Shown here: positions 43,791 through 53,924 of the stretch, in pieces
How the letters are laid out: every line of letters starts with the position of its first letter
How positions within the stretch are numbered: the first letter of the stretch is position 1
Assembly (NCBI GenBank): GCA_011032825.1
Contig: JAADJZ010000005.1
Span: 1,865,001-1,929,000 of the forward strand
From: Massariosphaeria phaeospora
Lineage: Eukaryota; Ascomycota; Dothideomycetes; Pleosporales
Length of the DNA stretch: 64,000 bases
Direction: 5' to 3'
Program-made: the position numbers and the translations under genes
The notes under the pieces: generated by a model
What the model saw: only the letters and a program-made list of their open reading frames with translations
What the model was told of the DNA's origin: nothing
Database searches by the model: none

Positions 43791-44567
43791 TTAACCCAGC
43801 TTTTCAAGCAGCTTCCTCCTCCTGCGCTCAACAAGCTCCTCGTTAACCTCATCGAGGCTCGGCAGTCTCCAGATCACGCCATCGCCAGCATCGCCAGGCA
43901 ACTCGATCCACTCGCCCCTATCCGCCTTTCCATTCTTCACCGGCCCGTCCGTCTCGATCTCGTCTCCCAGCGCCATGAAATCATCCAGCGCCTCCTTCTC
44001 CTTCGCGCGCTCGTACGCCAGCAACGTGCCGTCCTCCTCGTCCAGATTGTACCCGTAATACCCTGCATCGACGCGCTGCCTCAACTCGCCCCTCTTCTCA
44101 GCGCCCTGCTTCGCGCCGCCATCGTCCTCGGGCCGCTGCTGCCGCTCAAACAGCTCCTTCACGCCGGGCAACTCGCGCGCCCGCCCAAAATAGCGATACC
44201 CCTTGCCGCCGCCAGGCACCTCGCGGCCGTCCTCGTCGAGCACGCGCCCGCCGCGCATGTAATTGGGGCCGCCCAGCGAGCGGATCTGGAACTCCCACAT
44301 GTGCTTCTCGCGCATCAGCTTGTTGATTTCGTCGTTGAGGTCGCGGATCTGGAAGTCGGACAGCGCCGCGTCCTGGATCTTGGTCACTTTGCGCGAGATC
44401 TCTTTGAGCACTTGGCCGCGCCATTTCTCGCACGTGGGGATCGAGGCCACGGTTGTGATGAGTTTGGGGCGTCGTGTGCGCGCGATGTCGATTATGCCGG
44501 CTTCGGCGGCTTGCGCGGCGCGGAAGCGAAAGAGCATCGAGTGCGCTTTCTCCGAGTTGCGGGCCAT
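43791..44567 (-). CDS. ISY1: Pre-mRNA splicing factor ISY1
   Basis: Single exon, 258 residues. MARNSEKAHSMLFRFRAAQA, RRPKLITTVASIPTCEKWRG, DAALSDFQIRDLNDEINKLM and EKHMWEFQIRSLGGPNYMRG are the strongly conserved ISY1 N-terminal half; a GGGKGYRYFGRARELPGVKE segment follows. The C-terminal part (GYYGYNLDEEDGTLLAYE, KLLEKLG) is also typical. ISY1 joins the NineTeen complex and stabilises the first-step spliceosome near the branch helix. Confidence 0.95.
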   Translation of the reverse strand: MARNSEKAHSMLFRFRAAQAAEAGIIDIARTRRPKLITTVASIPTCEKWRGQVLKEISRKVTKIQDAALSDFQIRDLNDEINKLMREKHMWEFQIRSLGGPNYMRGGRVLDEDGREVPGGGKGYRYFGRARELPGVKELFERQQRPEDDGGAKQGAEKRGELRQRVDAGYYGYNLDEEDGTLLAYERAKEKEALDDFMALGDEIETDGPVKNGKADRGEWIELPGDAGDGVIWRLPSLDEVNEELVERRRRKLLEKLG

Positions 44568-45807
44568 GGCTGCGGTGGCTTGTCGTTTGCTGTTCTAGGT
44601 GGTGTTCTAGGGTGTGTGGGTGGATGTCGGGGCCGGTGTGTTGCGCGCTGCAATCGGGGTTTGAGAGAGTATTAAGCTACAGGGGGGTTCGTTGCAACGC
44701 AGGTGCAAGTAGTAAACAAAGAAGAGAGAAGCTGCCGGCAGACTGTCTACACTAGAAGAGAAGTGCTGGGTGGTAATGCGCGATGGGCGGTGGTGTCGGA
44801 GGAAACGCAAGGTTGCGGCAATGCGTTGGACGAGAACGAAAGTTTGATGTTTTGGGAAAGCTCGATCGATGGCGGTGACGCGGGGCAGAAAACGGCTTGG
44901 CGTGGGCTGACTGTTAACACCCCAACTTTCTGAGCGCGTTGTCTCCTACTAGAATTAGATTGTGTGCACGCGAAGAGTAATCATCAAGTAGGGTTTTATT
45001 CACGAGAACTCGGTGCCTAGTCGTTTTTCCAAAGTTGGGTTGACTTCACAATTTCTCGTTTCTTGTTTAAAGTGAAATTGACTTGACTCCAAACGGAACA
45101 GAGCTGCTCCTTAGAGAAAAGATGTTGAACCCGTAAGTCACAGCAGGGTAGGATACGGTTGCAATTTATACCAGTCTTGTATTTATATCACTCGCGCAAC
45201 AGCTGGCGCATCCAAAGACAGAAAATCACACCCCGATAAAACATTACTAGATATGGATCCGACACAGACGCCAAACACTACTCGAAGCACACGATCGTAC
45301 ACCAATAAAAGAGAAAAGAGAAAAGGAGAGCCCGTATGGGTGTTTACTATGGTGAGTTACAAAGGTTTTGAGGGAAGAGTTCTAGAGAAGCGGAGGGCTG
45401 TGCGTGGAAAGGCAACAGCGGACAAGGAGAAGGTATAGAGAGTCGTTAAGTACACTTTATCGGCGAGGAGTCCGTCTCCATGTTCCAGCACCAGCCCCAT
45501 TCGACCTTGCTAACAAGGCCTCTCACCCAAACCTTCACCACCGAACGCCAGGCCCAAAGATCCCAGAGGTTATTATTGAGGCGCCATTGCAGATTAGGTA
45601 GCCTCGCCTGAACCCACACCATGGAAAAGCGGCCACATACCGAGAGTTGGACGCTGATTGACAAAGGAGAGGATAAATGCTGCCAGCAATGCGTGTTCGC
45701 GACTAAAGAAATAAGAGACTGTTAGTCAGATCAGATGACTATGTGTGTGGCGTTGCCAAAAACGAACATGAAAGAATACTTTAGGAGGTGCGAGAACGTA
45801 AAGAAGG
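44568..45807. other. Intergenic: ISY1 promoter and apsA 3' UTR
   Basis: 1.24 kb with no gene I can support. Contains the ISY1 promoter on the left and the 3' UTR of the long minus-strand gene on the right. Confidence 0.5.
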
Positions 45808-48800
45808 CTAATAACCAGCGCTGGAGTTCGAAGATTCCATCTCAGTTTGGCCGCGAATCTGATCGTCGCGCCCACTGGCACGAGATTGAGACCGCGAGCT
45901 GATGGAACCCATCACTGAGGACCGTGAATTGGCGGTGTAGCTGTTGTGGCGTCCCTTGGCTGAATGCTGGTGGGCATGAAGATGGGCTACGTCATGTTTG
46001 CCTTTGACAAGGATTAGTTTGTGATCACTGGGAAGATGTAGTCTGTAGTATGCTTACCATCGCAACATGCCCTTACGTTAACCATCTCCAGCCCATTAGA
46101 AGCGTGCTCGCGCTCACCATTTTCTACAATCTCCCGAGATAACCCTACCACGGATTCGTTCGGTTCTTCGTACGGGACAACCTCTTGAGTACTGGCTCGG
46201 CTCCGGCGACTAGAGAAGGAGCCTCGTATCGTTGAGGCAGGCCGGAACATGCTGAGACCGCTCAATCGCCCGGACATTGACCCGTGTTTAGGATCCGATG
46301 ATGAGGCATTCTGCGTAGAGGGCGATTGACGAAGAGTCGGAATCTGTGCGCGTTGGGGAGACGACGTCCGGCGGCTTATGTACGAGGACAGCGATGCTCG
46401 CGATCGACCGGTTTGGCGTGACATGCTCCGGTAACCTGGATTAAATTCGTTCTGAATTTCATCTGTGCCGTTCTTCGGTCCACCGTGGTCCTCCCCTGTC
46501 CGTAGAAGCAGATAGGAGAGTGCGTTGAACCAAGTCTCATGACGCTGGCCTGTTGTCGCAGTGAACTTGATAGTCCGTCCAGGAGTGATGACAACGAGGC
46601 TCTTTCGATGGAGTCCCGGGGGCAAGGGATTATCATCCGTCACCACCTGCACGGCCTCAATAGCTACACTCTTTGCCTTGAGCTGAGCCCTTCCAGCAGT
46701 CGCAGGATCCTGCTCACTCCAATACAAAGTTCGTGTATAGGGGTGAACCCAAAAGAAACGTCGGTGACGGTTCTCTGACATGCCTTCGCGCCCAGCCTTT
46801 CTCGTATACTTCCAGAGGAATTCACCGATCATTGTCTGCGTTATCGCTTGAATCATGCGAGGGTCAGTGGTATTGGGATCTAGGCCGCTCTGACTAAAAT
46901 TGGGAGCCTGTATGCCACCAAAACGGGTATCAACCTCCGACGCAAATGACGAGACTGAGGTACGGCGCGAAATTGGAGAGGAGGCACCACTTCGGACACC
47001 GCGGCGGCCGTCGCCACGTTGTGATGGGTAACGAGGACGGGGCGTTGTACCACCTGTCTTTGGACTCGAGGGCACATCGTGTGTTCTAATGGTAGGGGTT
47101 TGTGGCCGCTTCTTGTATGCAGATGCGGGCAACACTGGAGGTCCCATTGTACCAGGCGTAGGGGGTGCGGAAGGAGGAGCGGACCCAGGGACGAGGGGCA
47201 CCTTGAGAGCAGCTGCAGCTATGACTTGTTTATGGTCTGCTGGTAGAGGTGGAGGCGAAGCTGCGCGAGACCGCATGCTTCCAGAACTACCAGGTCGCCT
47301 AGGGGTCCTGACCGGGCTTCTACTGGGCGAGCCTGGGGGAGAAAATCGCTTCTCAACACCAGCAGTGGCAATGGTACCTGAGTATCGATGGCTTCTGGCT
47401 AACAAGAGCCTGTCAATCTGATCTGAGGACACCATCGTTTGAGTCGCCTCGTCAGCGGTGGGAGTGCGTGGCGTCTTCACAGGTGATGGCCGACGATCAC
47501 TCAGACCACGTTCCATTTGTACAGTGCTCGAACTAATTGGCGCCAAAGGCATGCGCCCGTCTCTGCTTCCAGTAGGAGTTGATTCTAGTGTAGTGTCCTT
47601 CATTAGGGTGTTCTTGTGCCCTGGTAGGACAGAGCTGAAGTATCCAAGTATACCGGCATTTGGCTTCTCAGTATTTTCGACTTCCTGGGTTGTTGTCGAA
47701 GTAGGGAACATGGGGGCAACTGTGCGGTGAGCAGTTACGGGCCTCGACGGCAATTGTGGCTCCGTTTCCTGGAATACTATATCTGAAAATTCCAGGGGAG
47801 CCATCACTGCGCGATGGCCAATAGAAGGTCTACTTGGGCTCGGTAGGAAAGCAGGTAGTGTTGGAGACTCCGGTTGTGTGTCATGAAGAATCATCATATT
47901 TGAAAGACTGGTACGCGGTCGCGGTGTCATCGATGGCTCAACGGGTTCCGTACCCTGTACAGTGATCGACGAAACTTGAGACGGCGCTCGCTTGGGCATA
48001 TCCACCGGCACAACAGCTTGGCTTGAAAGAGCGGAAAACTGTGACGGGGCCGATCTGTGCGGTTCCGTAGGTTCAGTGGACTGTACTGACAATGTCGAAA
48101 GTTGGGGAGATGTCTGTCTAATTGGTTCGGCGGGTTCAGTGAACTGAGCTGAAATCACTGAAAATTGAGGATGTGCATACTTTGCTTCAGTGGGTTGGGT
48201 TGTCTGGGATGAGACAGTGGACAGCTTCAATGACGCTGGCTTCGGCGCATCCGTGGGCTGAGTTGTTTGCGCGGAGAAAGCCGAGGTTTGCAAGGGAACA
48301 CGCTTGGGTTGTTCTACAGGGTCCGATTCTACGGGGTCCGTGATCTGACTAGAGAAGGACGAAAGTTGCGACGAGGGCGCACTAATCTCTAGTACCGTTG
48401 GGGCAGTCCTGCCTGAGGCTGAAGGTTCTGTGGCTTGGGTGGATATTGACGATACAAGCAACGGCGTAGGAGCAAAGGATCTTAGTGGAGACGGTGCTGA
48501 AGGCTCGGTCATTTGCTGTGCAAATGAGGAAACGTCCAAAAATGGTATGGTCTTTGTAATCACAGGCGCGACTGGCTCTGTGCCTTTTGCTGAGATTGTT
48601 GACAGGTTGAGCAAAGGTACAACTGGAGACCGGGGAACGGAATCTTGTGTTGATACAGAAGAAACCGTCAACGATAGCGATGGCGGTCGTTGAGGCGTTG
48701 TATCCTGCGTGGAAACACCTGAGAGATGAAGGGCGGGTGGAGGCGGGTATCTGGGGAGGGTGCCTTGTGCGGAAACGTCTGATATACGAAGAGGAGGTCG

Positions 48801-51197
48801 AACTGCAGACTGAGGCTCCGTGCGCAACGTAGTAACCTCTGAGAGGTAGAGAGATGGAGCCTTCGATATAGCGCCTTCTGGCTGAGTCCCTTGAGCCGAG
48901 ACTGACGAGATAGCCATGCGTTCCGGAGTGATACGGTCAGTTCCGGAGTCGGCGCGCGGTGCAGAAGGAGCAGGTAGCCAGGGTTCAGTCATCATACTCG
49001 AATTTACCATAGCTGGCTTAAGATGAATGACTGAATCTTGGGGAGACCTATTCACGAAAAATCTCCTCGACGCTTCGGGTGAAGATTCAGGAGATAGTAG
49101 ACTGGTACGGCTCGGTGTCCCATCGGCGACACTCCCATCTTCACTTTCTCCGCTAAGCGCACCCAACTCAGCGAACAAACTCTTGCCTTGTGCAGGGGTG
49201 CTATTGTTACTGTTGCTAACATTACTAGCGGGTGAGTCTTTTGTTGTAGGCGGAGTACTTGCGAATAGCTCTTGACTGGACCGAGGAGTGGATCGGCGGA
49301 AATTGCCTTGTCGCACTTTGAGTCTATAACGAGGGTGTTGAGGCTGGATTGGGGTTTTAACGTCCATAACGTCATCATCGTCTCCGGATGTGGACGCAGT
49401 GCTTTCATAGGAATCACGATGGCCTGTCAGAGCTAAAGACGATGGCCTCTGGCTTCGAATCGTGCCAGTAATGGGGCCTGCTTCAGTCTCCGTCAACTCA
49501 TCTGTACTATCGCCGTCCAAGGTTTCCGCCCCCGTCTGGAAAGCATCGGTCTCTGTAGCAGTGCCGTCGCGCTCATTAGCAGTCTCGAAAGCATCCCCAG
49601 TCTCGTTTGCTGTTTCGAAGCCTTCGTTACCACTCGTTTCTGCAGCAGAACCAAATCCACCCGAAAACGCGCCAGGAACCACATCCATATGTCTTGACCG
49701 TCTACTGGGTGTGCTCTGCGGAATGTCTTGCTCCTCCCAATCATCGTCATCCACTACAATTTCTTGCGCTCCAGACCTCAAAGCACCTAAGCGATCTGGT
49801 CTAGCAGGCTTCTTGAAAACATCTTTGTCGTTCTTCTTCCGCTTATTGGCGCTCCCGGGGGCATTGGTGGAGTTGCGGTTCGATTCGAGTTCATCCCGGG
49901 CATCTAGTAGCATTCGCTTCAGCTCAATCTTTTCCGTCTTTTCTCGGTGGATATTGTTTTTGAGTTGCTGGATCATGCGATGTGCGTGATTGAGCGAGTG
50001 CTTGAGAGTTTCGGATTCGAGCTGGCCATGGCGTGGGGTAGCTTTACTGGGGGATGGTGGCGGAGAGTGCTCGGGAGTTATGGTATCTCCCTCCCCAACA
50101 CCGTCGTCTGGAGAGGTATCGCCGGCAGTCGCGTGATCTTCGGTGCGCATTCGATACGCGACGGCACGGGCAAGTTCTTGATTCTGAGTAGCAAGTTCAT
50201 CCACCTTGCGTTGAAGAGCACCTCTCTCGGTTTCCCCCATGCTCACATTTCGCCGCATGCCGGATAATTCAGTCTCATGGTGCTTTGTCGAGGAACTGTG
50301 ATCGTCATTAAGCTTGGCATACAGCTGCTTCAGCTCCTCAAACTCTCGTTCTAGTGTAGACTTTTCAGATCTCGCTATAGTGAGGTTCTGTGCAAGACGG
50401 TGCTCCTTGTCCGCCGTGGCCTTGAACTGTGCTTCGAACTCGCGAACCTGGGTCTCCAAATTCCAGTTCACATCCTTGAGTCGGGATTCGCTCTCGTCCA
50501 GAGTGCGCAGTCGCTGCGATAGCCCTTCCACTTCGATTTCTAACTGTGACCTGTCCAAATCGGCAGCCTTGAGTGCATCATCTTTTTCGAGAAGAACAGC
50601 CTGCAAGTCCTTCAACTGGGCAAGCAGCGAGGTAGAAATCTCGGTCGCAAGTGCAACATCGTGTATTCGGGTGGGCTGCTGATTTCTCTGTTTCCGTGAC
50701 GGAACGCTGATTTTGGATGGCGAATGGAGAGCTTCGGTGGAATACACCGAAGCACCAGCTGTCGAATCCGTCTCACCGCTTGCGACCCTGGACTTGGGAA
50801 GGAAGGCCCGAGCAGTCTCCCGCCCAACCTCGTTGAACTCCTTTTCGAGCTCTGCCAACCTCTGTCGTAGCTCTGGTCCGATGTCATTGTCTTGCCGTTG
50901 TTTCTCGACTTCCTGGATCTTCTCCTCCAGTTCCTTCCTCTGCTGGACAAGTGCATTGCCCAAATGCGACGTCTCCTGCAGCCTACGTGTTGTCTCCGCT
51001 AAGTGCGCTTGCAGCGCTCGCTTGGCCTGCGCAGGGGATCCATTTAGATACAGCGAAAATTGCGAGGTGTCGAAAGCTGAATAACGCTGCCGCTGCGCGT
51101 CGTGCGAGTTCGTAACGAAGGGATCGGAACCGTTGTCATCCTCCAAGGCGAAGGCGCCGGGTGGGGGGTTCGCTGTTGTCGCCATCAGTAGATCCAC
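45808..51197 (-). CDS. apsA: ApsA/Num1 cortical anchor, PH-domain protein
   Basis: Two exons (46058..51197, 45808..46001; 56-nt intron) give 1,777 residues. The N-terminal 350 residues are coiled coil (HLAETTRRLQETSHLGNALV, RQRLAELEKEFNEVGRETAR). Residues about 760-1150 carry a degenerate 20-27-residue repeat built on Leu-Ser-x-x-Ser-x-Gln-x-Thr-x-Pro. The PH domain lies at about 1450-1570 (TMIGEFLWKYTRKAG, RRFFWVHPYTRTLYWS, GRTIKFTATTGQRHETWFNA). The terminal exon adds DVAHLHAHQHSAKGRHNSY and ends SSNSSAGY; without splicing the frame stops after HTTDYIFPVITN. ApsA/Num1 binds cortical membrane and dynein to move nuclei and anchor mitochondria. Start Met1 or Met5 cannot be separated. Confidence 0.92.
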
Positions 51198-52269
51198 TTG
51201 TTGAGTTCAGTGTCCCATGGCCAGGTTGGACGTTCTCGCGGGTGCTTTATGATGGGCGGCTACGCGAAGTCCGGGGGAGACAGGCGATCAGGCGAGGAGC
51301 GCAATAATGCTTCGTAGAAACGAGTTGCCGTAGCGACGTCTTTGAAAGACTTGTTGGGCGACAAGCGAATGTAGAAGGCGAGGGGAATATTAGGGACGGT
51401 GTGATTGTTCACTTGGGTCGGGATCGCGGCGGAATGCTGCACGCTGTCGTGAGGAGGGCGAGGCTTAGGCGGGGCGAACACGGCAGCGGAAAGATAATGT
51501 CGAACGCGTTCCCGTCACACCAAGGCGGTCGGGTTCGTGCACATAGTCGACCTAGCGCTTCACAGGGAGAGAGAGGCACCACAGGGCGAGAGGGTGGAGG
51601 AGGCAGAACAACGGAGGTCGGAGTGGGGACGGGCGTCGTTTTGCAGTTCCAAGGTTGGGGAGCGAGATGAGCTGCAACCTGGTCTGAGCACCGATTTGCT
51701 GGGTTCCAGCAGCACGCGCTTCTTGGAAACATCAAAACAATTAATTGGTTGGCTCACAGCAAGTAACAACTACCCTTTGTATGGATGCGCAGCTACCGAG
51801 CGCATACGTAAACGTCACTGAAGCACACCAAACACGCTATTCTTTGCCGTGTGGTTTATTAATAATCCCTGTTTGTTTGTGTTATGCGTCAACGACACGG
51901 ATATCTGTGGAGAACAACAACGGCAAGACCCACGCTCCGGCAAAGCCGAAAAGGGGCCCGGTGCGTTGGACATGATTGCGCTCGCCGGGCCGATCAGATG
52001 CAGACAATTCGTACAAGCGCTAGTGACCGACCTCAGCGAGTGAGCATGGGCACCCTGTGCTGCGAAATATGAGTTGTGTACGGAGTAGGTGAGAAGGACG
52101 ACGAATACGAAGCTACCTAGGTACCCGTGGACCGCCCGCCACAGACTGTCACGTGGAGGATCCGAGCTTTGATTCATCAGCCACACTAAAAAGTTATCCT
52201 GGGTGCAAACCTCCGAAAGTCTTATCAACCGCAACACCCCCGCAAGCTCGCCACTACAATACCCTCGAA
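51198..52269. promoter_or_regulatory. Divergent promoter, apsA / CWC24
   Basis: 1.07 kb between divergent starts. A TACGGAGTA (52079) and a palindromic CTACCTAGGTACC lie near 52112-52124. A minus-strand open frame at 51260..51481 lacks an ATG and is not called. Confidence 0.5.
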
Positions 52270-53190
52270 ATGGACGCACCCCTCGTAAAATTCAAGAAGC
52301 GCGCAGCCAAAGCTGCTCCGCGAAAAGCCGCGCCGCCTCCGCCTTCAGACTCAGACTCAGACTTCTCAGACTCGGAGACAGAAGGACAGGATGGCCGCGT
52401 GGTGAAAAGACGCAAAGTCAACGAGAGTGCACTGAAAGCGTCCACAACTGATCAGAAGGCGAAGGGCGCCTACGAAGGAACCACCAAGTACGAAGCCGAC
52501 AGGTCGACTGTAATAGAGGCCAGCGGCGATGCTACTAAGCAGTCGAACTGGTACGACGAGAAGGCCCAAGGCGCCTTGAGCACGAAGAATCTCCTCGGCA
52601 AAACCCGCGAGTTACCACAATCTTCGACCGAGAAGGCTACCGATGCGTCAGCCCGCCGAATTGGCCCAATGAAGGCTTCAACGAACATTCGAACGATCAC
52701 TGTCACAGACTACACCCCGGATGTCTGCAAGGACTACAAACAGACGGGGTTCTGCGGATTTGGTGACAACTGCAAGTTCTTACACGCCCGTGAGGACTAT
52801 GCCGCGGGCTGGAAGCTGGACCGCGATTGGGAGATATCAACCAAGGGCAAGAAACCCAGTGGCACCATCATCGCCTCCGCGAATCGCAATGCTAAAGAGA
52901 AGGATGAAGATGGCGTTGACCTAGCGATGCTAGAGAAGATACCGTTCGTCTGCATTCTCTGCAAGAAGCCGTACAAGAGCCCAATCATTACGAAATGTGG
53001 TCACTACTTCTGTGAGGCTTGCGCTATGCAGAGGTACCAGAAAGACCCAACTTGCGCAGTGTGTCACGCAAAAACACAGGGCGTGTTCAATGCAGCCAGG
53101 AATCTGCAGAAGCTGCTAGACAAAAAACAAAAAGTCGAGGATAAAAAGATTGCGGAGGCTAAGGCCGCAGAAGAAGACGGGAAGGATTGA
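52270..53190 (+). CDS. CWC24: Spliceosome factor CWC24 (RNF113 family)
   Basis: Single exon; from MDAPLVKFKKRA at 52270 it gives 306 residues. An in-frame upstream ATG at 52153 adds 39 residues unlike the family, so I use the later one. Order: basic and Ser/Asp-rich N-terminus (SDSDSDFSDSE), conserved TKYEADRSTVIEASGDATKQ, the NIRTITVTDYTPDVCKDYKQ lead-in, CCCH zinc finger CKDYKQTGFCGFGDNCKFLH at about residues 150-172, then a C3HC4 RING (CILCKKPYKSPIITKCGHYF, CEACAMQRY, CAVCHAKT) at about 227-265. Cwc24 binds the 5' splice site in the activated spliceosome before step one; RNF113A is the human homologue with E3 activity. Confidence 0.94.
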   Translation: MDAPLVKFKKRAAKAAPRKAAPPPPSDSDSDFSDSETEGQDGRVVKRRKVNESALKASTTDQKAKGAYEGTTKYEADRSTVIEASGDATKQSNWYDEKAQGALSTKNLLGKTRELPQSSTEKATDASARRIGPMKASTNIRTITVTDYTPDVCKDYKQTGFCGFGDNCKFLHAREDYAAGWKLDRDWEISTKGKKPSGTIIASANRNAKEKDEDGVDLAMLEKIPFVCILCKKPYKSPIITKCGHYFCEACAMQRYQKDPTCAVCHAKTQGVFNAARNLQKLLDKKQKVEDKKIAEAKAAEEDGKD

Positions 53191-53924
53191 AGCGACGAAG
53201 TAACTTAGCAACCTTTACAGTTGGATCAATACCTGCACAAGACCTAGATCGCAAGGGCCCACCGGGCTAAAAGGCTAGCAATCATTAGCTATGCTATACT
53301 GCACATGGCATGATCAAAAGTTAGCCGCGGGCAAGGAGCCAGTCGACGTTCTCAAGAGAAGAGCATCAGTTTCCAACCTCTGAGCAAACTAGAACATGTG
53401 TTCCGGTTTGCCCATACTAGCTACCCTAAGTAGAAGGGCTACAAGACCGGCTGCTCCGGCTGTAAGCTTCATCGAACGCAGCGGAAAGCCTAGTTGACTA
53501 TAGGGAATGGTATGAGCTGGTTTAGATAGTCCACGCTGGTCTGCGGGTTGGCATGTGCACCTCGATACGACTATCCGAGAATTGCTGCTACAATAGAAGA
53601 TCATTGTTTTTAATAGTTCGTTATGGCTTTCTTCTAACCAAGATGAGCTCTACCACGGATAAGAATGATGCAGGTTAACTGGTGTCACGGGACTTCGTGT
53701 GGACTCTAAGCCAGATTCGGCCCGCCCGAAGCCGCGTCTAACGGCTTTTTATACCCGCGAGTCAGTCCCCCTCCGCACCCCGGGCCAGCCGCTTCTCAGC
53801 TGACTTGACCTCCACATCCTTAACACCACTACCCACGGTATATCATCTATGTAGTATCTATACCGAACTACTATTACACCTTTGCTTCTTCAGAGACACC
53901 TTCATTCACAATTTTGGATACACC
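53191..53924. other. Intergenic region
   Basis: About 730 bp after CWC24. A TTTTTATACCCGCGAG segment near 53746-53761 could be the TATA region of the decayed gene that follows. No gene. Confidence 0.45.

Noticed and set aside
43686..44675. A 329-codon plus-strand open frame opposite ISY1
   Set aside because: It is Leu/Ala/His-rich, mirrors the GC-rich codons of ISY1 on the other strand and has no domain. ISY1 is unmistakable.
51260..51481. A small minus-strand frame ending SPDRLSPPDFA next to the apsA start
   Set aside because: No ATG begins it and the upstream in-frame sequence reaches a stop without one; no splice acceptor made sense.
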